Below, piece by piece: positions 39,861 to 47,818 of a stretch of 64,000 nucleotides of DNA. The notes beneath the pieces were generated by a model, which worked only from the letters and a program-made list of their open reading frames with translations, was not told where the DNA came from and searched no databases. Origin of the DNA: Stenotrophomonas sp. 364 (GTDB taxonomy: Bacteria; Pseudomonadota; Gammaproteobacteria; Xanthomonadales; Xanthomonadaceae); the NCBI RefSeq assembly GCF_009832905.1, contig NZ_CP047135.1:4256001-4320000 (forward strand), in the 5' to 3' direction. A program made the position numbers and the translations under genes. Positions within the stretch are counted from its first letter, which is position 1. Each line of letters begins with the position of its first letter.

Positions 39861-40582
39861 CAGCGTTCTTCCACGGCGGTGCGCTTGCTGCGCGTGATCA
39901 GCCAGGCCACCCCACGCAGGTCGCGGATGCCGACCAGCGCGCGGCCCAGGTTGGTGTATTTGGACACGCCCGCCGTGCGATGCCGGTGATTGACCGGCAC
40001 GCTGATGGTCTGCCAGCCCGCACGCTGCATCAGCGCCGGCAGGTAGCGGTGCATGTGGTCGAAGTACGGCAGGTCCAGGAACGCCTCGCGCTCGAACAGC
40101 TTGATGCCGCAGCCGGTGTCGGGGGTGTCGTCGCGCAGCATGCGCGCGCGGATGGCATTGGCCCACTTGCTGGCCCAGCGCTTGCTGCCCGAGTCCTGGC
40201 GGTGGACCCGCCAGCCGGCGAACAGCTTTACCTGCGGCGCAGCCGCGGCGCGCGCCGCCAGCAGCTTGGGAATATCGGCCGGGTCGTTCTGGCCGTCGCC
40301 GTCCAGGGTGGCGATCCAGGGGGCGCGGGCCTGCTTGACGCCGGTGCGCACCGCCGTGCTCTGCCCGCTCTGACTGACGTGGTGCAGCACCCGCAGCTCG
40401 GGGTGGACGGCCTTGAGCCCCTGCAGCACCGCCAGGGTGTCATCGCGCGAATGGTCGTCGACGTAGACGATCTCGAACGCGACCTGCCCGCGCAGCGCGG
40501 CGACGATCTCCTCGATCAGGGGGGTAACGTTGTCGCGTTCATTGAAGACGGGAACAACGACCGACAGCTGGGGTTGGCTCAT
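39860..40582 (-). CDS. GT2 glycosyltransferase (polyprenyl-phosphate sugar transferase type)
   Basis: 240-residue family 2 glycosyltransferase related to dolichol-phosphate mannosyltransferase and ArnC, transferring a nucleotide sugar to a polyprenyl phosphate. Motifs: SVVVPVFNERDNVTPLIEEI (start), EIVYVDDHSRDDT, and ATLDGDGQNDP with the catalytic DxD-like acidic residues, then GVSKYTNLGRALVGIRDL. No C-terminal membrane anchor beyond a short amphipathic end. Start ATG 40582 gives MSQPQLS. Confidence 0.88.
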   Translation of the reverse strand: MSQPQLSVVVPVFNERDNVTPLIEEIVAALRGQVAFEIVYVDDHSRDDTLAVLQGLKAVHPELRVLHHVSQSGQSTAVRTGVKQARAPWIATLDGDGQNDPADIPKLLAARAAAAPQVKLFAGWRVHRQDSGSKRWASKWANAIRARMLRDDTPDTGCGIKLFEREAFLDLPYFDHMHRYLPALMQRAGWQTISVPVNHRHRTAGVSKYTNLGRALVGIRDLRGVAWLITRSKRTAVEER

Positions 40583-40669
40583 GGTCGGGCTCTGCGGAGG
40601 GCCAGGATCGAAAACGAGCGCGCATTTTCCGCACCCAAGGTTATCCAAAGATGAATCCGCAGATGTGTG

Positions 40670-41635
40670 TCAGGCGTGAGTACCGAAATAATCGCGGCAC
40701 CAGGCCACCACCGGGGGCAGGCCCTGCTCGATCGGCGTGGCCGGCTCATAGCCGAATGCGTCACGGGCGAGCGTGGTGTCGGCCATGGTGCGGACCATGT
40801 CGCCGGGCTGCATCGGCTTGTACACCTTGTGCGCCGGGCGCCCGGCCGCCGCTTCGATGACCCCGATGAAGTGCTCCAGCTCGATCGGCGTGTGGTTGCC
40901 CAGGTTGAAGACACGGTGCGGAACATCCTCGCTGGACGGATGCGCCAGCGCGCCGAGGATACCGGCCACGATGTCGGAAACATGTGTGAAGTCGCGCTGC
41001 ATTTTTCCGTCGTTGAACACGTCGATCGGGCGCCCGGCCAGAACCGCGCGCGAGAACAGCAGCGGTGCCATGTCCGGGCGGCCCCAGGGGCCGTACACGG
41101 TGAAGAAGCGCAGGCCGGTGGCATGCAGGCCGTACAGCTGCGCGTAGGTGTAGGCCATCAGCTCGTTGGCGGCCTTGGTAGCCGCGTACAGCGAGCGCGG
41201 TTTGTCGATGCGCTGGTCCTCGGAGAACGGCGGGGTGGCCGAATCGCCGTACACCGAACTGCTGGACGCGTACACCAGGTGCGCCACGCCACGGTGGCGG
41301 CACAGCTCGAGCATGTTGACGAAGCCGACCAGGTTGCTGTCCACGTAGGCGTGCGGGTTCTCGATCGAGTAACGCACGCCGGCCTGCGCGGCCAGGTGGA
41401 TCACCCGGGTCGGCTGCACCTCCTCGAACAGCGCGGCCAGGCCGTCGCGGTCGGTCAGGTCGAGCGAGCGGATGTCGGCGTCCGGGCACAGCGCGGCCAC
41501 GCGGTCGCGCTTGATCTGCGGGTCGTAGTAGTCGTTGTAGTTGTCCAGCCCGACCACCGTTTCACCGGCATCGAGCAGCGCGCGGACCGTGTTGGCCCCA
41601 ATGAAGCCGGCAGCGCCGGTGACGAGGATGGTCAT
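40670..41635 (-). CDS. NAD-dependent nucleotide-sugar epimerase (UDP-glucuronate 4-epimerase-like)
   Basis: 321-residue extended short-chain dehydrogenase. Rossmann motif TGAAGFIGANTVRAL at the start; GLDNYNDYYDPQIKRDR is typical of UDP-glucuronate 4-epimerases; active-site YASSSSVYG and Tyr/Lys in YAATK; MQRDFTHVSDIVAGI late. Together with the GT2 and LAB_N genes 87 bases downstream it suggests synthesis of an envelope sugar, perhaps galacturonate, but the product is inference. Confidence 0.88.
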   Translation of the reverse strand: MTILVTGAAGFIGANTVRALLDAGETVVGLDNYNDYYDPQIKRDRVAALCPDADIRSLDLTDRDGLAALFEEVQPTRVIHLAAQAGVRYSIENPHAYVDSNLVGFVNMLELCRHRGVAHLVYASSSSVYGDSATPPFSEDQRIDKPRSLYAATKAANELMAYTYAQLYGLHATGLRFFTVYGPWGRPDMAPLLFSRAVLAGRPIDVFNDGKMQRDFTHVSDIVAGILGALAHPSSEDVPHRVFNLGNHTPIELEHFIGVIEAAAGRPAHKVYKPMQPGDMVRTMADTTLARDAFGYEPATPIEQGLPPVVAWCRDYFGTHA

Positions 41636-41685
41636 CGCAGTAATCCTGGAAATACGGGGAACAGCATAGCGGTGCGGTATGTCAC

Positions 41686-42411
41686 TCAGAACAGGCCGAA
41701 GCGCTTCCTGGCAACGTTGACCCGGCCCGGTTCGATGATGTCGCTGACGCCCTTGGCATCGAAGCGATCCAGCAGGGCATCGCTGCCCTTCTTCAGCTTC
41801 AGCGCCATTTCTTCGGGGTAAAGCGGCACCAGCGACATGAACACGATGGTCTTTTCAGCGTCGATCACCAGCTGGCCGAAGTCTTCCGGGGCGTTTACCG
41901 GCGGCAGCACGATTACGCCGTCGAAGCCGACGCCCGGCGCGTAGGGCGCGGGAGGATCGAAGTTGGGAATGGTGTGGCCAAACCCCAGCCAGGTGTCGAA
42001 CTTGTGCGGCAGCCGCGCCATCATCTTCAGCAGGCGGATCGGCCAGTAGTGGCGCTCGTCCTCGAGGTCGGCCTGCTGCAGCGGCCAGTCGGCCGGCAGG
42101 GTCACCATCAGTTCCATGTAGCGCGGCGCATCGACGTCGTCGGACAGGGTCATCGGCAGGTCACTCATGCCCGATGTCACCAGCCGCAGATGCGGGAACG
42201 TATCGGTGGCCGGCACCACGTGCACGTCGATGTGCACGGCGTCGGACACGATTTCATGGAACACGCTCGAGACCGGGCCAAGATGCCGCTCGATATGCGC
42301 GCTGATCTGCTCGATGCACACCTCACCGGCCGCCGGCGCGAAGTCGCGGGGCCGGGTGTGGGTCAACATCGGACTGCCGCCCGGGCTGACATCGTCGTAG
42401 GTATCGCTCAT
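41686..42411 (-). CDS. Suppressor-of-fused (SUFU) domain protein
   Basis: 241-residue protein with the bacterial SUFU-like domain: HIERHLGPVSSVFHEIVSD, VDVHVVPAT-like strand (IDVHVVPATDTFPH), LVTSGMSDLPM, and the late FGQLVIDAEKTIVFMSLVPL and YPEEMALKLKKG. Bacterial SUFU proteins are often immunity or toxin-associated proteins, but no toxin gene is adjacent here. Cytoplasmic, no signal. Upstream lies the helix-hairpin-helix gene, 41 bases away. Confidence 0.85.
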   Translation of the reverse strand: MSDTYDDVSPGGSPMLTHTRPRDFAPAAGEVCIEQISAHIERHLGPVSSVFHEIVSDAVHIDVHVVPATDTFPHLRLVTSGMSDLPMTLSDDVDAPRYMELMVTLPADWPLQQADLEDERHYWPIRLLKMMARLPHKFDTWLGFGHTIPNFDPPAPYAPGVGFDGVIVLPPVNAPEDFGQLVIDAEKTIVFMSLVPLYPEEMALKLKKGSDALLDRFDAKGVSDIIEPGRVNVARKRFGLF

Positions 42412-42452
42412 CCGTCACTCCTTGTGGGCCGCCACCGGCTGCCCGGAAGCCG

Positions 42453-42761
42453 TCACCACAACGTGAGCGGCGCTTCCTTGGCCAGCGTGGCCTTGCGTTC
42501 CTTGCTGAAATTCCACCACGGGCGCGGTGCTTCGCCCTGCATGAAGCGCACGACCGACAGGAACACATCGATCACGCACGGGTCATGCATCACGCCGGTG
42601 CGCAGGCATAGCTGCGCATACATGTCGTAGGCATCGCGGCCACGCAGGTGCGCGGGTACACGGATGCCGATCAGACGCAGATCTTTCTCACAGGCCGGCC
42701 CGACATTCGGCAGGTCGGTCAGACGCAACAGATGGTTGCGGTCGACCTTGGCAGGGTTCAT
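42453..42761 (-). CDS. Helix-hairpin-helix (Cdd1-like) protein
   Basis: 102-residue protein with a helix-hairpin-helix: RLTDLPNVGPACEKDLRLIG, then RVPAHLRGRDAYDMYAQLCL and DPCVIDVFLSVVRFMQGE. This is the plan of the small pathogenicity locus (Cdd1) family, probably binding DNA without sequence preference. Lies between the SUFU gene and parB on one strand. Function unknown. Confidence 0.8.
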   Translation of the reverse strand: MNPAKVDRNHLLRLTDLPNVGPACEKDLRLIGIRVPAHLRGRDAYDMYAQLCLRTGVMHDPCVIDVFLSVVRFMQGEAPRPWWNFSKERKATLAKEAPLTLW

Positions 42762-42796
42762 TGCGGGGGGATGATCCTCGTGCGCCGGTGGGGGAC

Positions 42797-43720
42797 TCAG
42801 CCCTTCTGTGCGCGAAGTCGTTCGAGCACGCCATCCAGCGTGTCCAGGTCGGTGTAATGGATGATCAGCTTGCCCTTGCCGCCGCGGCCGTGGTTGATCG
42901 CCACGCGGGCGCCCAGCGATTCGGACAACTCGGTTTCCAGCGAGGCGATGTCGGCCTGCGGCGCGCTGGCCGCCGGCTTCTTGCGCAGCGAACCGGGCAC
43001 CTTGCCGGCCGCGAACTGCTGCGCACGGTGTTCCACTTCGCGCACCGACCAGCCCTGGTCGGCCGCTTCCTGGGCCAGCTTGCTGGCCAGTTCCGGGGCC
43101 AGGGTGAGCAGCGCACGCGCGTGGCCCATTTCCAGCCGACGGGTTTCCAGCAGCAGGCGGATGGCGATCGGCAGCTCGAGCAGGCGCAGCAGGTTGGACA
43201 CCGCCGCGCGCGAGCGGCCGACGGCCTGGGCGGCCTCGGCGTGGGTGAGCGCGAACTCGCTGATCAGGCGCTGCAGCGCTTCGGCTTCTTCAAGCGGGTT
43301 GAGGTCTTCGCGCTGGATGTTTTCGATCAGCGCCATCGCGATGACGGTGCGGTCTTCCAGCTCGCGCACCACCACCGGCACTTCGTCCAGACCGGCCAGC
43401 TGCGAGGCGCGCCAGCGGCGTTCGCCGGCGACGATTTCGAAACTGTCCGGGCCGAGCTGGCGGACCAGGATCGGCTGGATCACGCCCTGCGCCTTGATGG
43501 ATTCGGCCAGCTCGGCGAGCTTGGTTTCGTCCATGTCGCGGCGCGGCTGGTACTTGCCCGGCTGCAGCTGGCCTACCGGCAGCTTGCGCAGCACTTCACC
43601 CGGCATGGGCTCGATCACCGCGGCCGCCTGTACCTGGGTCACCGCACCCTTGGGCCCCAGCAACGCATCGAGGCCGCGGCCGAGGCCGCGTTTCTTGCCG
43701 AGGGCGGGCTTGGTGCTCAT
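42797..43720 (-). CDS. parB: Chromosome partitioning protein ParB
   Basis: 307-residue DNA-binding CTPase that loads at parS and organises origin segregation. Signatures: KRGLGRGLDALLG at the N-terminus, QPRRDMDETKLAELAESIKA, VAGERRWRASQLAGL (CTP site) and the HTH with TPLEEAEALQ-like NPLEEAEALQRL then EAAQAVGRSRAAVSN. Its start overlaps the parA stop as TGATG. No parS palindrome (TGTTTCACGTGAAACA type) was noticed in this window. Confidence 0.97.
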   Translation of the reverse strand: MSTKPALGKKRGLGRGLDALLGPKGAVTQVQAAAVIEPMPGEVLRKLPVGQLQPGKYQPRRDMDETKLAELAESIKAQGVIQPILVRQLGPDSFEIVAGERRWRASQLAGLDEVPVVVRELEDRTVIAMALIENIQREDLNPLEEAEALQRLISEFALTHAEAAQAVGRSRAAVSNLLRLLELPIAIRLLLETRRLEMGHARALLTLAPELASKLAQEAADQGWSVREVEHRAQQFAAGKVPGSLRKKPAASAPQADIASLETELSESLGARVAINHGRGGKGKLIIHYTDLDTLDGVLERLRAQKG

Positions 43721-44517
43721 CAGGCGGTCTCCAGGGCTTTATCGGCCGTGTTGCGTTGTTGGTGGCGGCGGATGATCTCGCCGGCCAGGCCGAGGTAGGC
43801 AACGCCGCCCCGCGAGGCGCGGTCGTAACCGACGATGCTCTGCCCGTGGCTGGGTGCTTCGGCCAGGCGCACGTTGCGCGGCACGATGGTGCGGAACACG
43901 CGGTCGCCGAAGTGCTCGGTGAGCTCGGCCGACACCGCGTTGGCCAGGTTGTTGCGCACGTCGAACATGGTGCGCAGCACGCCCTCGATCTCCAGGCTGG
44001 GATTGAGGTTGGCGCGCAGCGCTTCGATGGTTTCCACCAGCGCGCTCAGCCCTTCCAGCGCGTAGTACTCGCACTGCATCGGCACGATTACCGAATCGGC
44101 GGCGGCCAGGGCGTTCAGGGTCAGCAGCGACAGCGCCGGCGGGCAGTCGATCAGGATGAAGTCGTACTCGTCACGGACCGGGGCCAGGGCGCGCTTGAGG
44201 CGCTGCTCGCGCTCGCCCTGGTCCATCAGCTGGATCTCGGCGGCGGTCAGGTCGATGTTGCCCGGGAGCAGGTCGAAGCCTTCCGGGGTGGTGACCCGCA
44301 CTTCGGCGGCGGTGGCTTCGCCCAGCAGCAGGTCGCAGGTGGACGCGGCGACTTCACGCTTGTCCACGCCGCTGCCCATGGTCGCATTGCCTTGGGAATC
44401 CAGGTCGACCAGGAGCACGCGCTTGGGTGCAGCAGCCAGGGAGGCGGCCAGATTGACGGCGGTCGTGGTCTTGCCGACGCCACCTTTCTGGTTGGCGATG
44501 GCGATGATGCGGGCCAT
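43720..44517 (-). CDS. parA: Chromosome partitioning ATPase ParA
   Basis: 265-residue ParA/Soj ATPase acting with ParB in origin segregation. Start at ATG 44517 (MARIIAIANQKGGVGKTTTA) with the deviant Walker A at residues 11-18; ATG 44532 is in frame but less typical. VLLVDLDSQGNATMG and FILIDCPPALSLLTLNAL are the Walker A' and B regions. The gap 44518-44728 between parA and rsmG shows no gene. Confidence 0.97.
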   Translation of the reverse strand: MARIIAIANQKGGVGKTTTAVNLAASLAAAPKRVLLVDLDSQGNATMGSGVDKREVAASTCDLLLGEATAAEVRVTTPEGFDLLPGNIDLTAAEIQLMDQGEREQRLKRALAPVRDEYDFILIDCPPALSLLTLNALAAADSVIVPMQCEYYALEGLSALVETIEALRANLNPSLEIEGVLRTMFDVRNNLANAVSAELTEHFGDRVFRTIVPRNVRLAEAPSHGQSIVGYDRASRGGVAYLGLAGEIIRRHQQRNTADKALETA

Positions 44518-44728
44518 GCGTGTGAGCCTCATCGGCAGGGAGTGGGACTGGTCATTATGCGTATATGGGGCGTGTCATGCACTGTGAGATGCGCGCCGAC
44601 AGGCGCCCGCGACCTCGATGGGGCACCTCGCGTGCGCCCGGTGGACACCGCAGCGGCAGCTGTGGCGGGCGTTGCCGCCGATATCGGGGCGCACCCGCAG
44701 CAGCAGGCTGGCGCGCGCCCGGGACCGG

Positions 44729-45367
44729 TCAGGGACCGGCCACCACCACCAGATGGCGCTCGCCAGTCAGGCCGGGCACGTGCAGCGGCAGCACCTGCTC
44801 CACCGTCCAGCCGGCCGGCAGCTGGGCAATTTCGTCGTGCGGGTGCACGCCTTTCATGGCCAGCAGGCGGCCGCCCGGGCGCAGCAGATGACCGCCAACG
44901 GCGATGATGCCGGCCAGGGTGTCCATGGCGCGGGCGGTCAGGTGGTCGTAGGCGCCGGGTTCGGCGAGCGCTTCGGCCCGCGATTCGGCCACGCGGGCGT
45001 TGGTCAGGCCGAGCTGGCGCACAGCCTCGCGCATGAAGCGCGCCTTCTTGCCGTTGCTTTCCACCAGGGTCACCTGCAGCTGCGGGCGGGCGATGGCCAG
45101 CGGGATGCCGGGCAGGCCGGGGCCGGTGCCCAGGTCGGCCAGGGTGCCGGCCTCCAGGTAGGGCTGCATGGCCAGCGAGTCGAGCAGATGGCGGGTGACC
45201 ATCTCCAGCGGGTCGCGGATCGCGGTGAGGTTGTAGGTGCGGTTCCAGCGGTCAAGCAGGGTCAGGTAGGTCAGCAGCGGCGGCGCCAGCGCGGCGTCCA
45301 GCTGCATCGCGGCCAGGCCGCGCTCAAGCGCGTCGGACACGCCGGCAGGGAGGGTGTGTTCTTTCAT
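44729..45367 (-). CDS. rsmG: 16S rRNA (guanine527-N7) methyltransferase
   Basis: 212-residue SAM-dependent methyltransferase of the RsmG/GidB family, modifying G527 of 16S rRNA. Motifs: [20 protein letters not shown], then [15 protein letters not shown] (SAM site), [18 protein letters not shown] and late [10 protein letters not shown]. Classical neighbour of parAB near the origin. Codes to a normal length; start ATG 45367. Confidence 0.96.
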   Translation of the reverse strand: MKEHTLPAGVSDALERGLAAMQLDAALAPPLLTYLTLLDRWNRTYNLTAIRDPLEMVTRHLLDSLAMQPYLEAGTLADLGTGPGLPGIPLAIARPQLQVTLVESNGKKARFMREAVRQLGLTNARVAESRAEALAEPGAYDHLTARAMDTLAGIIAVGGHLLRPGGRLLAMKGVHPHDEIAQLPAGWTVEQVLPLHVPGLTGERHLVVVAGP

Positions 45368-45386
45368 GGCGCCATTATCGCACCCC

Positions 45387-45490
45387 GGTAGAGCCGACCG
45401 TTGGTCGGCTACGCATCCCTGGTAGAGCCGACCGTTGGTCGGCTACGCATCCCTGGTAGAGCCGACCGTTGGTCGGCTGCTCTACCAGGG
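45387..45490 (+). repeat. Three tandem GTAG palindromes (34-bp period)
   Basis: GGTAGAGCCGACCGTTGGTC then GGCT occurs at 45387, 45421 and 45455 in direct orientation, each followed by the same ACGCATCCCT spacer except the last, which runs into GCTCTACC. Units 1 and 2 are identical over 34 bp, pointing to recent tandem copying. It lies between divergently arranged rsmG start and the end of the phosphopantetheinyl transferase gene. Confidence 0.9.
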
Positions 45491-45519
45491 ACCCCACCCG
45501 TTGGCCCGGGCGACCCCGC

Positions 45520-46119
45520 TCACATCGCATGCCAGGCCAGCGCCGCGCGGAAATCCACCGCGGCCTGCCATTCGTGCAGGTGCCAGCGCGCCGCGTCACC
45601 CAGTTCCGGGTCGCACCAGGCCAGGCGAAGGCGGCCCGCAGCGTCCGGGGCCAGCTGAAGACGGTGCAGGCCAAAGGAAATGCCCTGTCCCTGTGCCTTG
45701 AGAATGGCTTCCTTGGCGCACCAGACCCGGAAGAACCACGGCGTGCGAGCCGCCTCGTCCAGCCCCAGCAGCCAGGCAACCTCGGCCGGATGGAAGAAGC
45801 GCTCGATGATTTCCACCATGCGCGGGCGCGGGCGCAGCGGCTCCAGGTCCACGCCCAGCCGGACCCGTTCGGCCATCGCCACCAGCAGCAGGCCATGGCT
45901 GTGGCTCCAGCCGGTGCCGATATGCGCCAGCGGGCCGTGCAGTTCCGGGCGGCCGCGGGCGTCGCGCTGCAGCGGCAGGGTGTCCGGCGTACCGCCCAGC
46001 TGGTCGGCCAGCAGGACCCGGGCCTGCGGCTCGCCCCGGGTGCCGTTGACGTGCGGCAGGCACCAGACCGTGACCGGGCCGAACTGCCACGGACCGCCCG
46101 AAACGATGGGCACGGTCAT
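45520..46119 (-). CDS. 4'-phosphopantetheinyl transferase
   Basis: 199-residue Sfp-type enzyme that attaches phosphopantetheine to carrier proteins of fatty acid, polyketide or peptide synthesis. Motifs: SHSHGLLLVAMAE, RLGVDLEPLRPRPR with the Mg-binding Asp, and FRVWCAKEAILKAQGQG (WxxKEA). Start taken at ATG 46119 (MTVPIVSGG). An in-frame ATG at 46146 would add nine residues. The related XabB/RpfF-type pathways of Xanthomonas are not seen here. Confidence 0.85.
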   Translation of the reverse strand: MTVPIVSGGPWQFGPVTVWCLPHVNGTRGEPQARVLLADQLGGTPDTLPLQRDARGRPELHGPLAHIGTGWSHSHGLLLVAMAERVRLGVDLEPLRPRPRMVEIIERFFHPAEVAWLLGLDEAARTPWFFRVWCAKEAILKAQGQGISFGLHRLQLAPDAAGRLRLAWCDPELGDAARWHLHEWQAAVDFRAALAWHAM

Positions 46120-46209
46120 GCCACCACCCGGTGAGGACGACTGCACGGTGATTTCACGGGGGGTGCCGTCAACTGGCCCGGTCGTTCACGCAAACCGGGA
46201 GTCACCGCT

Positions 46210-46461
46210 ATGGGCATCATCATCTGGCTGATCGTCGGCGGCATCGTGGGCTGGCTTGCCAGCATCATCATGAAGCGCGACGCGCAACAAGGCATCATCC
46301 TCAACATCGTGGTCGGCATCATCGGCGCCCTGCTGGCCGGCTGGCTGTTCGGCGGTGGCATCAACGAAGCAATCACGATCCGTACGTTCCTGTTCTCGTT
46401 GATCGGCGCGGTGATCCTGCTCGCGATCGTGAATCTGTTTACGCGTCGAAGCGTCCGGTAA
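46210..46461 (+). CDS. GlsB/YeaQ/YmgE family stress membrane protein
   Basis: 83-residue membrane protein with the family pattern: MGIIIWLIVGGIVGWLASII, then LNIVVGIIGALLAGWLFGGG and FLFSLIGAVILLAIVNLF, giving three helices rich in glycine. Annotated as transglycosylase-associated in old databases; a stress-response envelope role is known for relatives. Followed by a clear terminator. Confidence 0.9.
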   Translation: MGIIIWLIVGGIVGWLASIIMKRDAQQGIILNIVVGIIGALLAGWLFGGGINEAITIRTFLFSLIGAVILLAIVNLFTRRSVR

Positions 46462-46488
46462 CCCACATACCTGCACCGCTTGATCAAC

Positions 46489-46515
46489 AAGGCCCGGCAC
46501 TGCCGGGCCTTGTTG
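46489..46515 (+). terminator. Rho-independent terminator after the GlsB-like gene
   Basis: AAGGCCCGGC-ACT-GCCGGGCCTT, a perfect 10-bp stem with a 3-base loop, followed by GTTGT. Stem is strong though the U-run is imperfect. It can also serve the convergent xth gene. Confidence 0.85.
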
Positions 46516-46522
46516 TATGTGC

Positions 46523-46545
46523 GCTGGCCAGCGGCCGGCGCTATC
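46523..46545 (-). repeat. Degenerate GTAG element at the xth stop codon
   Basis: GCTGGCCAGCGGCCGGCGCT then ATC: on the minus strand GATAGCGCC opens the element, so the GTAG is changed to ATAG. The TAG serves as the stop codon of xth (46541-46543). Confidence 0.6.
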
Positions 46546-47308
46546 CCAACTGCACCCACGCCGGGGCGTGGTCGCTGGGGCGGTCCCAGGTGCGCGGCTC
46601 GCGGTCGATGCCCGAGGCAACGGCACGCGCCCTGAGTGCGTCCGACACCAGCGTCAGGTCGATACGCAGGCCCAGGTTGCGGCGGAAACCGGCGGCGCGG
46701 TAGTCCCACCAGCTGAACACGCCTTCTTCCTCGCTGTGCAGGCGGAACGCATCGTGCAGGCCCAGCTTGAGCAGCTTGTTGAGGGCGCCGCGCTCGGCGG
46801 TGGAGGTCAGGATGTGGTTCTCGTTCCAGACCAGCGGGTCGTTCACATCCCGCGCGTCCGGGGCGATGTTGAAGTCGCCCATGACCACCAGCTCGGGGTA
46901 CCGGGCCAGCTCGGCCTCGACCCAGGCATGCACGGCCTCGAGCCAACGCAGCTTGTAGGCGTACTTGTCGGTGCCCACGTCCTGGCCGTTGACCACGTAC
47001 AGGTTGATGATGCGCACGCCATTGACGGTGCCGGCGATCACGCGCTTCTGCTCGTCCTCGAACCCGGGAATGCCGATCTGCACGTCCTGCGCCGGTTCGC
47101 GCGACAGCAGTGCCACGCCGTTGTAGGTCTTCTGTCCGGCAAACACGCTGCGGTAGCCCAGCCCGGCCAGCACCGCGTCGGGGAACTTGTGGTCCTCCAT
47201 CTTGGTTTCCTGGATACCGACCACGTCCGGCGCGAACGCCGTGAGCCATTGTTCCAGGTGCGGCAGGCGCACGTTGAGCGAGTTGACGTTCCAGGAGGCG
47301 ATTTTCAT
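46541..47308 (-). CDS. xth: Exodeoxyribonuclease III (AP endonuclease)
   Basis: 255-residue Mg-dependent AP endonuclease and 3'-5' exonuclease for base excision repair. Start at ATG 47308 gives MKIASWNVNSLNVRLPHL. Catalytic motifs: GIQETKMED, NLYVVNGQDVG, VMGDFNIAPDARDV, DAFRLHSEEEGVFSWWDYR, and SDHAPAWVQ near the end. The five conserved catalytic residues (N, E, D, N, H in this order) are visible. Ends in a degenerate GTAG element. Confidence 0.96.
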   Translation of the reverse strand: MKIASWNVNSLNVRLPHLEQWLTAFAPDVVGIQETKMEDHKFPDAVLAGLGYRSVFAGQKTYNGVALLSREPAQDVQIGIPGFEDEQKRVIAGTVNGVRIINLYVVNGQDVGTDKYAYKLRWLEAVHAWVEAELARYPELVVMGDFNIAPDARDVNDPLVWNENHILTSTAERGALNKLLKLGLHDAFRLHSEEEGVFSWWDYRAAGFRRNLGLRIDLTLVSDALRARAVASGIDREPRTWDRPSDHAPAWVQLG

Positions 47309-47324
47309 GGGCGCCATTCTACCG

Positions 47325-47373
47325 GGTAGCCACCGACCGGTGGTCGGTGGGGTAGTGTCGGCCGCTGGCCGGC
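47325..47373 (+). repeat. Two adjoining GTAG palindromes of different arm type
   Basis: GGTAGCCACCGACCGGTGGT then CGGTGG (47325-47350) directly joins GGTAGTGTCGGCCGCTGGCC then GGCA (47351-47373). Two arm sequences in one head-to-tail pair, upstream of xth. Confidence 0.85.
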
Positions 47374-47455
47374 AGCCCTGTGCAGCCAAGCATCGCGCAC
47401 ACGTGCACCGCCACTACCCACGTTAGGCTGTGCCCCCCGATCGCACGGAACCCCC

Positions 47456-47782
47456 ATGAACGCAGATGCCTTCGTAGCCAAGTGGTACGCCGAAAAAGAA
47501 CAGCTGTTGGCGGCCGCCTGGACCCCGGGGACGGAATTGGCCGCGCGGATCACCGCGATGGCACTGTCACCCATGCAGGCACAGCAGTTGCGGGACGTGC
47601 TTGATGTGTTGGCCACCGACGCCATGTACACCCTGCTTCTCGGGCTGGATGGCAGCGCGGCGCTGGGCGGCGACCAGCGCCACTACACCGTGCTGGACGA
47701 AGACGGTTCGGTGATCGCCGACGAAGGCGATCTGGAGGCGGCCGCCTACGCGTGGTTCCACGAAGGCCGGGCTGCGCGTTGA
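47456..47782 (+). CDS. Hypothetical protein
   Basis: 108-residue soluble protein of unknown family: MNADAFVAKWYAEKEQLLAA, then MALSPMQAQQLRDVLDVLAT and DQRHYTVLDEDGSVIADEGD. Normal codon use and a free-standing position support a real gene. It is convergent with the aldehyde dehydrogenase gene 36 bases away. Confidence 0.7.
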   Translation: MNADAFVAKWYAEKEQLLAAAWTPGTELAARITAMALSPMQAQQLRDVLDVLATDAMYTLLLGLDGSAALGGDQRHYTVLDEDGSVIADEGDLEAAAYAWFHEGRAAR

Positions 47783-47818
47783 CCTCCGTGCGCTGCGGGC
47801 GACGCTAGCGGCTGCGGG

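Noticed and set aside
37554..39989. 811-codon open frame opposite the DUF885 gene
   Set aside because: Antisense shadow that runs through a GTAG palindrome and into the LAB_N gene; no domain seen.
42797..44517. parS site near parAB
   Set aside because: Scanned for the TGTTTCACGTGAAACA-type palindrome and saw none in the window; it may lie outside.
45387..45490. CRISPR-like array near rsmG
   Set aside because: Three 24-bp palindromic units with identical 10-base spacers; spacers are not unique and the unit is the dispersed GTAG repeat. No cas genes.
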